DNA of 64,000 nucleotides from Pseudomonadota bacterium. Lineage in GTDB: Bacteria; Pseudomonadota; Gammaproteobacteria; Steroidobacterales; Steroidobacteraceae. Of the stretch, positions 44,487 through 53,711 are shown one piece after another. Within the stretch, counting starts at the first letter, position 1, and every line of letters begins with the position of its first letter. The stretch covers positions 186,001 to 250,000 of the forward strand of contig JADIYJ010000003.1 of assembly GCA_016705325.1 (NCBI GenBank). The letters run 5' to 3'. The translations under genes and the position numbers were made by a program. The notes under the pieces are model-generated. The model saw only the letters and a list, made by a program, of their open reading frames with translations. It was not told the origin of the DNA and made no database searches.

Positions 44487-45641
44487 ATGCTCAATATTCA
44501 TCTTTACCCGAGTCCGCTGACCCACGAGAGTCGCATCCTCAAGGAGTCGCAGGCCATCGCTTCGTTCAGCGACTTTTCGTGCATCGTGCTGGTGGGAGCG
44601 GCGGGTCGGGGACTGACAGATGCAGAGATGCTGGACGAAGGCCGGACAACCATGCGTTTTTCGCGAGACGTTCCAGCATGGTTGCCTGCGACGATCGGCA
44701 AGGTGTTGGGGGTGGCCGCTTGGTCGTGGCGGGTGTTTCGCTGCTTCTCGACCAAGCCCGTCAGTTGCATCAACTGCCATAGTCTCTCGACGCTTCCTCT
44801 GGGGGTTGCGCTGAAATTCAGGACCGGAGCGAAGCTCGTCTATGATCCGCACGAACTGGAAACCGAGTCGAACGGGTTAGGTGGGTTCCGGCGGACGATC
44901 GCGAAAGTGGTTGAACGCGCGTTCTATTCCCTTGCCGACGAGGTGATCGTCGTAGGCGACGGGATTGCCGACTGGTACCAGCGCACCTACGGGGGGCGAC
45001 GCCCGACAGTCGTCCTTAATTGTCCGCTGAGCAGGAAACCGGAGCGGACGTCCGTCTTGCGACGAGCACTTGGATTGCCCCCGGATGCAACAATCTACCT
45101 TTATCAAGGAATCCTCGGCAAGGGTCGGGGCGTCGAGATGATGCTTGAGGCATTCGCGGACCTAGGAGATCCAGGGAAGGTCCTGGTGTTTCTCGGGATG
45201 GGGCCGTTGGAAGGTCGAATTTCTGAGGTGGCGGCGCGCACGCCATGCGTCCATTTGCATCCGGCCGTACGTCCGCACGAACTCGCCGAATACACGGCCT
45301 CTGCCGACGTCGGGTTGTGCCTGATCGAAGACACGTGCCTCAGTTACCGCTACTGCATGCCGAACAAGCTGTTTGAGTACTTCGCGGCGGGCATTCCGAC
45401 TGTCGTCAGTAACCTCCCGGAAATCGCTGGTGTCGTGTCACGGATCGGGTCGGGATGGGTCGTAGTTGAGTGGTCAGCAGGGGCACTGCGTTCGGTTGTG
45501 GAATCAATCGATGCTGCCCAGATACTGGCTCGCCGGGTGGCTGTCGAAAACGCCGGCGCGGAATTCACTTGGGAAAATCAGGTACCTGTACTGCGACAGG
45601 TATACGCGCGGCTCGGGTTCCTGACCGCACCGTCTCCCTGA
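44487..45641 (+). CDS. Glycosyltransferase family 4 protein
   Basis: This 384-residue GT-B glycosyltransferase has acceptor-side start NIHLYPSPLTHESRILKES, the mid-protein signature LVYDPHELETES, and a donor half with YLYQGILGKGRGVEMMLEAF, YRYCMPNKLFEYFAAGIP and SNLPEIAGVV. The E-x7-E-like segment near KLFEYFAAG fits GT4 enzymes. Base composition is somewhat less GC-rich than the core genes. Donor and linkage are unknown. A 160-bp gap follows before the next gene. Confidence 0.85.
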   Translation: MLNIHLYPSPLTHESRILKESQAIASFSDFSCIVLVGAAGRGLTDAEMLDEGRTTMRFSRDVPAWLPATIGKVLGVAAWSWRVFRCFSTKPVSCINCHSLSTLPLGVALKFRTGAKLVYDPHELETESNGLGGFRRTIAKVVERAFYSLADEVIVVGDGIADWYQRTYGGRRPTVVLNCPLSRKPERTSVLRRALGLPPDATIYLYQGILGKGRGVEMMLEAFADLGDPGKVLVFLGMGPLEGRISEVAARTPCVHLHPAVRPHELAEYTASADVGLCLIEDTCLSYRYCMPNKLFEYFAAGIPTVVSNLPEIAGVVSRIGSGWVVVEWSAGALRSVVESIDAAQILARRVAVENAGAEFTWENQVPVLRQVYARLGFLTAPSP

Positions 45642-45802
45642 TGCATACGATGTTTGGATCGGCTGTCGGGCGGCGAGCGCCAGTTTGTTACAATTCCGGC
45701 CAGGCGGTGCAGTCGGTTTCCTGGACGAATCAGCCTTCTTGGCCCGTTGGTGCTCCCGCACCCGGCGACCTGTTTAGACTGGACACTGAAGATCGCGCCT
45801 GA

Positions 45803-46948
45803 ATGACACGCACCGCCGAAATGCAGCCGGTCCAAGCGTGCGCCCGCTGCATCATGAACTCTCAGGTCGAACCCAAGATCAGCTTCGACTCCGCGGGAAT
45901 CTGCAATCACTGTCGGCGGTACGACGAACTGGTGACGACGCGTGTCGTGCGTGGTGCGGAAGGATGGCGGATCCTCGACAGCGTCGTGTCCCGGATCAAG
46001 GACGCGGGGCGTGGCAAGGAATACGATTGCATCATCGGCGTCAGCGGCGGTGTCGACAGCACCTACGTTGCCTATCTGGTCCGGCAACTCGGCCTGCGAC
46101 CGCTCGCAGTGCACTTCGACAACGGGTGGAATTCCGAGTTGGCGGTCAGCAACATCGAGAAAGTGCTGAAGCGGCTCAATATCGACCTCTACACGTACGT
46201 CGTTGACTGGGAAGAGTTCCGCGACCTCCAGTTGGCCTTTCTCAAGGCGTCGGTGCCTGACGGGGAAATTCCGACGGACCACGGGATTTTCGCTCTCCTG
46301 TGGAAGGAGGCGGCGCGGCGGGGCATTCGATACGTTATTTCGGGCATGAATTTCGCGACGGAAGCGATGAGCGTCCCGGACTGGTCCTACGGTCATGCCG
46401 ACTGGCGCTACGTCAAGGCGGTCCATGGTCGCTACGGGACGCGTCCGCTCAAGACATATCCGCACTTTTCGTTGCTTGATCTTGCGTGGTTCAACGTCGT
46501 GCGCCGCATCCGCACGGTATCCGTACTCAACTACGTCGAGTACGACAAGGCCGACGCCATGCGAATCCTCCAGGACGAACTGGGCTGGGTTTACTACGGC
46601 GGCAAGCACTACGAATCGGTCTACACGCGCTTCTGGCAAGGCTACGTCCTGCCGCGTAAGTTCGGCATCGACAAGCGGTACGGACACCTCTCGGACCTTG
46701 TCAACTCGGGCCAGATCACACGTAAACAGGCGCTCGAGGAGATGAGTGCGCAGCCGTACACGCCCCAGATGCAGGACCAGGATCGGCGTTACGTCATCAA
46801 GAAGTTCGAGCTGACCGAGGCGGAGTTTGATGCCTTGATGGCGTTGCCGCCGCGCAGCTTCCGCGAGTTTCCCAACAGTTTTGCACGTGTCGAGCGCCTC
46901 AAGAAGTTCGTAAACGCGCTTCGCGCGCGCGGGCTGTACTCCCGCTAG
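45803..46948 (+). CDS. wbpG: N-acetyl sugar amidotransferase (WbpG type), copy 2
   Basis: This 381-residue PP-loop enzyme is paralogous to copy 1. Cysteines at 13, 16, 34 and 37 and the loop SGGVDS at 81-86 are present, and the core (DGEIPTDHGIFALLWKEAAR, RYVISGMNFATEAM) is undisturbed. It has no hisH/hisF of its own nearby, so it would have to share the pair at 40.6-42.0 kb. It opens a second group with WbpB-, WbpD- and WbpE-like genes, suggesting that a second amidino sugar is made. The 45642-45802 gap before it may hold a promoter. Confidence 0.9.
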   Translation: MTRTAEMQPVQACARCIMNSQVEPKISFDSAGICNHCRRYDELVTTRVVRGAEGWRILDSVVSRIKDAGRGKEYDCIIGVSGGVDSTYVAYLVRQLGLRPLAVHFDNGWNSELAVSNIEKVLKRLNIDLYTYVVDWEEFRDLQLAFLKASVPDGEIPTDHGIFALLWKEAARRGIRYVISGMNFATEAMSVPDWSYGHADWRYVKAVHGRYGTRPLKTYPHFSLLDLAWFNVVRRIRTVSVLNYVEYDKADAMRILQDELGWVYYGGKHYESVYTRFWQGYVLPRKFGIDKRYGHLSDLVNSGQITRKQALEEMSAQPYTPQMQDQDRRYVIKKFELTEAEFDALMALPPRSFREFPNSFARVERLKKFVNALRARGLYSR

Positions 46949-46979
46949 GCGCCGTCGACCGGGTCATATTGGAGAGCAC

Positions 46980-48038
46980 ATGCTCAAGTTTGCGCTTGTC
47001 GGCTGCGGCCGCATCTCGAAACGACACTCCGAGCTTCTCGGCAACGGCCAGATCCAGGGCGCCACGCTGGCGGCGGTTTGCGACGTGGTTCCTGCCAACG
47101 CCGAGGCCATCGCCAAGACTTTCGGGGTGCCGGGCTATACCGACATGCACGAGATGATGCGCAAGGAACAGCCGGATGTCGCGGTGGTCCTGACAGAGAG
47201 TGGCCGTCACGCCGAGCACGTCATCGCTCTCGCGCCGTATGGCAGGCATCTCGTCGTCGAGAAGCCAATGGCACTCACGCTCGACGATGCTGATGCCATG
47301 ATCAAGGCCTGCGACAGGCATGGTGTCCGGCTTTTTGTCGTAAAACAGAACCGTTTCAACGTGCCCGTGCTCAAGCTGCGTGAGGCGCTCGAGGCCGGTC
47401 GCTTCGGTCGCATGGTGCTCGGTACGGTGCGCGTGCGCTGGTGCCGTCGGCAGGAATACTACGATCAGGATCCATGGCGCGGCACCTGGGCGCTGGACGG
47501 CGGCGTGCTGACGAACCAGGCGAGCCACCACGTGGATCTGCTCGAGTGGATGATGGGCGATGTCGAGAGCGTGTTCGCGAAGAGCATGACGGCGCTCGTC
47601 GACATCGAGGCCGAGGACACCGCGGTTGTGCTTCTCAAGTTCCGGTCTGGCGCGCTCGGCCTGATAGAGGCCACCACGGCGACGCGTCCAAAGGACATCG
47701 AGGGCTCGATCTCGATCCTGGGCGAGCACGGCACCGTCGAGATCGGCGGGTTCGCGGTCAATGAGATGAAGGTCTGGCAGTTCGAGCCAGGACTGCCCGC
47801 CGACGACGAGGTGATGAGGCGCTACTCGGTCAACCCTCCCAGCGTTTATGGCTTCGGGCATCAGGCTTACTACGAGCACGTTGTCGATTGTATCACCAAC
47901 GACCGTCACCACCTGGTCGACGGGCTCGAGGGCAGGCGCAGCCTCGAACTGATCTCCGCAATCTACGAGTCCGTCGAGACTGGCCGCGAAGTAAACCTGC
48001 GCTTCGTGCCGAATCTCTGCCGGCTCGGGCAGCGCTGA
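46980..48038 (+). CDS. WbpB-type sugar dehydrogenase (Gfo/Idh/MocA), copy 2
   Basis: This 352-residue oxidoreductase has NAD fold FALVGCGRISKRHSELLGNG, catalytic-lysine segment VVEKPMALTLDDADAM and the WbpB-like LFVVKQNRFNVPVLKLREAL. It has the same length and layout as the copy at 28871 but is clearly diverged. A ribosome-binding GGAG precedes ATG 46980. It lies in a tight run with an acetyltransferase and an aminotransferase, the order B-D-E expected for a 2,3-diamino-uronic acid pathway. Confidence 0.88.
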   Translation: MLKFALVGCGRISKRHSELLGNGQIQGATLAAVCDVVPANAEAIAKTFGVPGYTDMHEMMRKEQPDVAVVLTESGRHAEHVIALAPYGRHLVVEKPMALTLDDADAMIKACDRHGVRLFVVKQNRFNVPVLKLREALEAGRFGRMVLGTVRVRWCRRQEYYDQDPWRGTWALDGGVLTNQASHHVDLLEWMMGDVESVFAKSMTALVDIEAEDTAVVLLKFRSGALGLIEATTATRPKDIEGSISILGEHGTVEIGGFAVNEMKVWQFEPGLPADDEVMRRYSVNPPSVYGFGHQAYYEHVVDCITNDRHHLVDGLEGRRSLELISAIYESVETGREVNLRFVPNLCRLGQR

Positions 48039-48041
48039 CCG

Positions 48042-48524
48042 GTGCCGAAGGTGTTCAGCGGCCCGCGCCGGCTTTCGGTCGGCATCGTCGACGTCGAGTT
48101 TGGCGAAGACGTGACGGTTATCGAGCCCGTCAATTTGTACGGTTGCCGCATCGGGTCAGGCTGCTTCATCGGACCTTTCGTCGAGGTCCAGCGCAACGTC
48201 ACGATCGGCCGTAACACGCGCATCCAGTCGCACGCATTCGTCTGCGAATTCGTGGACATCGGTGACGACTGCTTCGTCGGACACGGCGTCACGTTCATCA
48301 ATGACTCGTTTTCCAGTGGCGGTCCCGCCCGCGGCGACAAGTCCAAGTGGCGCTCGACCGGCATCGGCAACAGCGTGTCGATCGGGTCTAATGCGACGAT
48401 CATGCCCGTGATGATTGCCGACGGCGTCGTCGTCGGGGCGGGGGCCGTCGTGACGAAGGATATCGTCCGCCGCGGAATATATGCCGGCAATCCCGCACGC
48501 CTCATCAGGTTACTCGAGGAATAG
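48042..48524 (+). CDS. Hexapeptide-repeat N-acetyltransferase (WbpD-like), copy 2
   Basis: This 160-residue left-handed beta-helix protein has repeats GCRIGSGCFIGPFVEVQRNV, TIGRNTRIQSHAFVC and DGVVVGAGAVVTKDI, with the loop FINDSFSSGGPARGDKSKW in the position of the WbpD substrate loop. It is shorter than copy 1 because it ends soon after the helix. The start is GTG 48042, three bases after the dehydrogenase stop. It is likely to acetylate an amino sugar nucleotide. Confidence 0.85.
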   Translation: MPKVFSGPRRLSVGIVDVEFGEDVTVIEPVNLYGCRIGSGCFIGPFVEVQRNVTIGRNTRIQSHAFVCEFVDIGDDCFVGHGVTFINDSFSSGGPARGDKSKWRSTGIGNSVSIGSNATIMPVMIADGVVVGAGAVVTKDIVRRGIYAGNPARLIRLLEE

Positions 48525-48527
48525 TTC

Positions 48528-49634
48528 ATGCACGTCCCCTTCGTGGATCTGGCCGCCCAGTACAACGCCCATCGCGAGGAGTTTGATGGTGCGCTGGCGG
48601 CGGTCATCGCCAGGACGGCATTCGTCGGTGGGGAGTTCGTGCGGAACTTCGAGCGTCAATATGCCGACGCCTACGGGGTGCAGCACTGCGTTTCCTGCGC
48701 CAACGGCACCGATGCGATCTACATCGTGCTGCGGATGCTTGGTATCGGCGCGGGTGACGAGGTCATCACGACCGCAATCAGCTGGATCTCGACGTCGGAG
48801 ACTATCTCGCAGGCCGGCGCCCGGCCTGTGTTTGTCGATGTGGACGAGCATGGCCTGATCGACGTGGAGCAGATCGAGGCCAGGATCACGCCGCGGACCA
48901 GGGCCATCATTCCCGTGCACCTGTATGGGCAGGCCGTGAATATGGATCGCGTCGGCGAACTTTGCCGGCGCCACAGGCTGCGGCTGATCGAGGATTGCGC
49001 GCAGGCGCATTTCGCCGAGTGGAACGGTCGGCGAGTCGGCACGTTCGGTGACGCCGCGACTTTCAGCTTCTATCCCGGAAAGAATCTCGGCGCCTGGGGT
49101 GACGCTGGCGCGATCGTCACGAACGATGCCGACCTCGCGCGCCGCTGCCGGATGTACGCAAACCATGGCGCCCTGGTGAAGCACCAACATGAGGTGGAAG
49201 GCGTCAACAGCCGCCTCGACGGCCTGCAGGCCTCGCTGCTGTCTGCCAAGCTGCCACACGTGGCTGCGTGGACCGCCAGTCGGCGCAAGGTAGCGGCGGC
49301 CTATGACCAGAAACTCGCGGGTGTCGGCGACCTATGCCTACCAAGGATTCGTGCAGGCGCGCGCCACGTCTACCACCTTTACGTCGTGCAGACCGCGCAC
49401 CGTGACGAACTCAAGTCCCACCTGACGGACCGTGGGATCGAGACAGCCATTCATTACCCCACGGCACTGCCGCTGTTGCCTGCATACGGCTACCTGGGGG
49501 CGGAACCGAAGGACTTTCCGCGCGCGGCGACAACCCAGGGGCGCATCCTGTCGCTGCCGATATACCCCGAGATTACTTCCGACATGATCGAATACGTGGC
49601 GGACAGCGTCCGTACCTTCTTCGCGCACGCCTGA
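48528..49634 (+). CDS. DegT/DnrJ/EryC1/StrS aminotransferase (WbpE-like), copy 2
   Basis: This 368-residue PLP-dependent sugar aminotransferase has HVPFVDLAAQYNAHREEF at the start, CANGTDAIYIVLRMLGIGAG, RLIEDCAQAHFAEWNG and the PLP lysine in SFYPGKNLGAWGDAGAIVT. It is less like WbpE than the enzyme at 22990, but is placed with a dehydrogenase and an acetyltransferase, which argues for 3-amination of a keto-uronic acid. Confidence 0.88.
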   Translation: MHVPFVDLAAQYNAHREEFDGALAAVIARTAFVGGEFVRNFERQYADAYGVQHCVSCANGTDAIYIVLRMLGIGAGDEVITTAISWISTSETISQAGARPVFVDVDEHGLIDVEQIEARITPRTRAIIPVHLYGQAVNMDRVGELCRRHRLRLIEDCAQAHFAEWNGRRVGTFGDAATFSFYPGKNLGAWGDAGAIVTNDADLARRCRMYANHGALVKHQHEVEGVNSRLDGLQASLLSAKLPHVAAWTASRRKVAAAYDQKLAGVGDLCLPRIRAGARHVYHLYVVQTAHRDELKSHLTDRGIETAIHYPTALPLLPAYGYLGAEPKDFPRAATTQGRILSLPIYPEITSDMIEYVADSVRTFFAHA

Positions 49635-49645
49635 CGCCGGATCAC

Positions 49646-50869
49646 ATGCGGATTGTCTATCTCCACCAGTACTTCGTGACGCCGGACATGGCCGGCGGAG
49701 TCAGATCCTACGAGATGGCCCGTCGCCTCGTTGCCGCTGGGCACGAAGTGCACATGGTGACCAGCGACCAACAGGCTCGCAGCGGTGCAGCGACCTGGCG
49801 CGAGACCCGCGAAGCGGGCATTCATGTTCATTGGGCGTCGGTGCCTTACGACAACGTCATGAGCTACGGCCAGAGAATCCGAGCCTTCGTCGATTTCGCA
49901 TGGTGCGCCGCTCGCCGTGCGTCGGCACTGCAGGGTGACGTCGTGTTCGCCACCAGCACGCCGCTCACCATCGCACTGCCCGGCGTGCACGCGGCACGCC
50001 GTTCAAAGTGTCCGATGGTATTCGAAGTCCGGGACCTCTGGCCCGCGGTGCCCATCGCGATCGGGGCTATCAGGAACCCTGCTGCAGTGGGTGCCGCCCG
50101 CTGGCTCGAGCGCTACGCCTACCGTAACGCCGCGCGCATCGTGGCGCTGGCTCCGGGGATGCGCGATGAAATCGTGGCGACCGGCTATCCCGCTGAGCGC
50201 GTTACCGTGATCCCGAATGGATGCGACCTCGGCATGTACGACGATCCAGCTGCCGGCCAGGTATTGCGCGACAGCCTTCCATGGCTTGGCGACCGTCCGC
50301 TCCTGGTCTTTACCGGGACGTTTGGGCTGGTGAACGGAATGGAGTACCTGCCGCGCCTCGCCGCTAAGCTGCAAGGCATCGATCCCGGCATTTGCGTCGC
50401 GGCCGTAGGAACGGGACGGGAGTTCGACAGGACGCGGCAGCTCGCTGCCGAGCTCGGAGTGCTCGACCGCAACCTGTACTTGATTGGCAAGCGCCCGAAG
50501 CGGGAAGCGGCCGCGTGGACCCAGGCGGCGGACATAAACCTTGCGCTGTTTACGGGCCCGTCGATCGTCTGGCGCGACGCTGTACAGAACAAGTTCTTCG
50601 ATTCACTGGCCGCAGGCAGGCCTGTTGCGAACAATTTCCCGGGGTGGCAATCGCGCATCGCGGAAGAGGCGGACGCTGGGCTGATTTTGCCGGCCGACGA
50701 CCTGGCAGCCGCGGCGCACCAGGTGGCGGCTGCCCTGCGCGACAAGGCATGGCTTGAGGCGGCCGGCCGTGCTGCTCGCCAGTTGGCCGAATCACGGTTT
50801 GATCGCGACCTGCTCGCCGCGCAACTCGTCGGCGTACTGGAGCAGGCTCGGGCCGAATGGTGTGGATGA
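49646..50869 (+). CDS. Glycosyltransferase family 4 protein (WbuB-like)
   Basis: This 407-residue GT-B enzyme starts RIVYLHQYFVTPDMAGGVRS, the pattern of WbuB-type glycosyltransferases. It carries FEVRDLWPAVPIAIGAIRNP, VTVIPNGCDLGMYD and a donor-binding end with NKFFDSLAAGRPVANNFPGW. It would add a residue to the lipid-linked unit soon after initiation, since the initiating transferase gene follows directly. Confidence 0.87.
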   Translation: MRIVYLHQYFVTPDMAGGVRSYEMARRLVAAGHEVHMVTSDQQARSGAATWRETREAGIHVHWASVPYDNVMSYGQRIRAFVDFAWCAARRASALQGDVVFATSTPLTIALPGVHAARRSKCPMVFEVRDLWPAVPIAIGAIRNPAAVGAARWLERYAYRNAARIVALAPGMRDEIVATGYPAERVTVIPNGCDLGMYDDPAAGQVLRDSLPWLGDRPLLVFTGTFGLVNGMEYLPRLAAKLQGIDPGICVAAVGTGREFDRTRQLAAELGVLDRNLYLIGKRPKREAAAWTQAADINLALFTGPSIVWRDAVQNKFFDSLAAGRPVANNFPGWQSRIAEEADAGLILPADDLAAAAHQVAAALRDKAWLEAAGRAARQLAESRFDRDLLAAQLVGVLEQARAEWCG

Positions 50870-50888
50870 TGCCGTGCGGTCGTCGAGC

Positions 50889-51512
50889 ATGAAGCGGTCG
50901 TTTGATCTCGCGCTCGGCGTTCCCGCGGCGCTGTTGCTGCTCCCGGTCGCGCTGACGATTGCGCTTCTTGTGCGCATTCTGCTCGGCAGCCCCGTGCTGT
51001 TCCGGCAACAGAGACCCGGGCTTGGCGGTCGCCCATTCGACATGGTCAAGTTCCGCAGCATGAGCGACGCCCGCGATGCGGACGGCAAGCTGTTGCCGGA
51101 CGACATGCGCCTCGGCCGATTCGGTCGCTGGCTGCGCGCGAGCAGCCTTGACGAACTCCCGGAGTTGTACAACGTGCTTCGAGGCGACATGAGTCTTGTC
51201 GGTCCCCGTCCGCTGCTAATGGACTACCTGCCGCTGTATTCCCAAGTGCAAATGCGCAGGCACGAGGTGCCACCCGGCGTTACGGGATGGGCTCAGATCA
51301 ACGGGCGCAACGCAATCTCTTGGGAGGATAAGTTTGCTTATGACGTTTGGTATGTCGACAACCGGTCGTTGATACTGGACATCAAAATACTTCTTGTTAC
51401 GGCCATGAAAGTCGTACTTGCAGCAGGTATAAGTCAGCCTGGCCGCGCAACGATGGAGCCATTTCGCGGCATGCAGAAACGCGCCGAAAAATCTCCGGGA
51501 GGTGATCCATGA
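50889..51512 (+). CDS. Initiating sugar-phosphate transferase (PglC/WcaJ C-terminal type)
   Basis: This 207-residue bacterial sugar transferase has a single N-terminal re-entrant hydrophobic segment (FDLALGVPAALLLLPVALTI). The catalytic core follows: FRQQRPGLGGRPFDMVKFRS, RASSLDELPELYNVLRGDMS, VGPRPLLMDYL, and PGVTGWAQINGRNAISWEDK. The size is that of PglC-type monotopic enzymes rather than the long WbaP type. It moves a sugar-1-phosphate to undecaprenyl phosphate. ATG 50889 is preferred; the frame extends upstream inside the previous gene. Confidence 0.92.
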   Translation: MKRSFDLALGVPAALLLLPVALTIALLVRILLGSPVLFRQQRPGLGGRPFDMVKFRSMSDARDADGKLLPDDMRLGRFGRWLRASSLDELPELYNVLRGDMSLVGPRPLLMDYLPLYSQVQMRRHEVPPGVTGWAQINGRNAISWEDKFAYDVWYVDNRSLILDIKILLVTAMKVVLAAGISQPGRATMEPFRGMQKRAEKSPGGDP

Positions 51513-52174
51513 CAACGGACAGGACAAGACTTCTTGTTATTGGAGGCGGTGGCTTTGCGAGGGAGGTGGCCTGGCTAGCCGAGGAGATCTCCGAAAGTGG
51601 CGCTCGCATAGACGTCGTCGGGTTCGCAGATGACAATCCGGAGCTGCAAGGTACAACGCTGAATTGCTATCCAGTAATGGCATTGGAGAGCGTCCGTCAA
51701 TTGTCCCGACCGCCGACACACTATGTGGTCGCAATCGGCTCCCCTTCCGCGCGCGAGTCGCTCGCTAGGCGCGCCGAGTTGCTATCGATTGAGCCAATCA
51801 CGCTCGTACATCCGACCGTTCGGATGTCCCGATACGTTGAGATTGGCGCGGGCACAGTCATATGCGCCGGGTCGCTGCTTACGACTAATATTCGCATCGG
51901 CGCCCACGTGCAGATCAATCTGGACTGTACAGTCGGACATGATGCTGAACTGGAGGATTTCGCGACCTTGGCTCCGGGGGTGCATGTCTCAGGTCACGTC
52001 ACATTGGGTCGCGGTTGTTACCTGGGGACCGGTTGTTCCATCGTTAACGGGATGGCTGGGAATCCAATTCGAGTAGGCGATCGATCGACGGTGGGCGCAG
52101 CTGCCTGCGTGACAAGGACGGTGGAAATGGGCACGACGGTCGTAGGTGTGCCAGCACGGGTTCTGAACAAATGA
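51509..52174 (+). CDS. NeuD/PglD-family sugar O/N-acetyltransferase
   Basis: This 221-residue protein has a Rossmann-like N-terminal domain (RLLVIGGGGFAREVAWLAEE) and a left-handed beta helix (CAGSLLTTNIRIGAHVQINL, NLDCTVGHDAELEDFATLAP, with the His base in VGHDAEL). The pair is diagnostic of PglD/NeuD enzymes. It overlaps both neighbours by four bases (ATGA), so the three PglC-PglD-PglE-like genes form one coupled unit. N-acetylation of a 4-amino sugar is likely. Confidence 0.9.
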   Translation: MTTDRTRLLVIGGGGFAREVAWLAEEISESGARIDVVGFADDNPELQGTTLNCYPVMALESVRQLSRPPTHYVVAIGSPSARESLARRAELLSIEPITLVHPTVRMSRYVEIGAGTVICAGSLLTTNIRIGAHVQINLDCTVGHDAELEDFATLAPGVHVSGHVTLGRGCYLGTGCSIVNGMAGNPIRVGDRSTVGAAACVTRTVEMGTTVVGVPARVLNK

Positions 52175-53399
52175 GCAGAATAGGTGGCATTGGAGCCGAC
52201 CATAGGCCCGCCGATACGGACGTACGGCCGCCTTGGACACTGCCGCCTTGGCCGTGGTATGGGTCCGACGAACGTGCCGCCGCGGACGCTGTGTTGGCCA
52301 GTGGCCGTGTGAACTACTGGACGGGCGAGGAGGGCCGTGCGTTCGAGCGCGAATATGCCAGCCACCTGAATGCGAAACATGCGATCGCGCTGGCCAACGG
52401 CACGCTGGCGCTTGAACTGCCGTTGCGCTGCTGGGGTATCGGGCCGGGCGACGAGGTCGTCGTCACCCCACGTTCGTTCATGGCATCCGTGAGTTGCGCG
52501 GTATTGCAGGGTGCGACGCCTGTGTTCGCCGATGTCGAACCCGACAGCGGGAATATCAGTGCGCGCTCGATCGAACGCGTGCTCACGCGCGCACACGCGC
52601 GGTCATTCCCGTGCACCTCGCCGGCTGGCCCTGTGACATGGCCCCGATCATGGAACTGGCACGCGAGCACGGGTTAAAGGTGATCGAAGACTGCGCACAG
52701 GCCCACGGCGCATTGTACCGCGGTTCACCCGTAGGCAGCATCGGCGACGCGGGTGCGTTTTCGTTCTGCCAAGACAAGATACTTACGACGGCGGGCGAGG
52801 GCGGTCTACTGGCAACGAACGACGATGTGATGTGGCGGGCAGCTTGGGCGTTCAAGGACCACGGTAAGGGTTGGGGCGCGGTCTACAACACGAAACATCC
52901 GCCCGGATTTCGCTGGCTTCACGAATCGTTCGGCACAAACTGGCGACTGACGGAACTGCAGTCCGCGATAGGCCGGCTACAACTTCGGAAGTTGACTGGA
53001 TGGCAAGCTGCGCGCGCCCGCAACGCCGCCCGTTACATCGAGGCATTCCAGAAGCTCGACTTGGTCCGCGTGCCAGTTCCGGCGCCCGACCTTCGGCACG
53101 CGTGGTACAAGTTCTACGTATACGTCCGCCCCGAAGCGCTGAAGATCGGGTGGTCACGCGACCGGTTGATGACCGAGATCAATCAGCGCGAGGTGCCGTG
53201 CTTTGCTGGATCCTGTTCGGAGATCTATCTTGAAAAGGCATTCGAAGGCACGCACTTCCGGCCCCAGCAGCGCCTCGAAGTGGCGCGGCAACTCGGCGAG
53301 ACCAGCCTGATGTTCCTCGTGCATCCGACACTTACCGAAAATGACGTCGGACGAATGGCAGAAATCGCCGCCGAAGTGGTTCGATCCGCCACTCGTTGA
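52171..53399 (+). pseudogene. DegT-family aminotransferase (PglE-like) with a frameshift
   Basis: Residues 1 to about 140 are read from ATG 52171 (ANGTLALELPLRCWGIGPGD, VTPRSFMASVSCAVLQGATP). The rest is in the next frame (VIPVHLAGWPCDMAPIMEL, VIEDCAQAHGALYRG, PLP lysine in SFCQDKILTTAGEGG) to the stop at 53397-53399. The break is at about 52586-52590 in a CGCGCGC tract; adding one C restores VLTPRTRAVIPVHLAG. The upstream frame ends at 52677. Everything else of the aminotransferase is intact, so the lesion is recent or a sequence error. With the PglC- and PglD-like genes it would make a 4-amino sugar. Confidence 0.85.
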
Positions 53400-53711
53400 G
53401 TGCCCGTGCCCGACGAGACTCGGCCCGGCCTCTTGCTGATTGCTGGGTATAGCGTCAGCGGGCTACCTTTAATCCACAATGCGCATGGCTTATGCAGGTG
53501 CACGCGTATCTCCCCAAGCCGGACAGTCCGCTGCACGAGTTCGACACCTGGGGCCAGCAACCTGGGCGGGGCCGGGTCCCGGATCCTCATCGGCGACGGC
53601 GATCCAGGCATCCGGCCGTGATCCACGCCACCGATTTGCGCCAGCCGATGGTGCAGCCCGTCGACATAAGACTGAAGCCTCACCGCCATTCATGCAGCCC
53701 ACACTGAACTC
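53400..53711. other. 312-bp gap without a recognised gene
   Basis: Between the aminotransferase and the acyltransferase all six frames are short or shadow-like. A GTG-started frame (53400-53621) would encode 73 residues beginning PVPDETRPGLLLIAGY, but no family is recognisable. I see no terminator or repeat. Confidence 0.4.
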
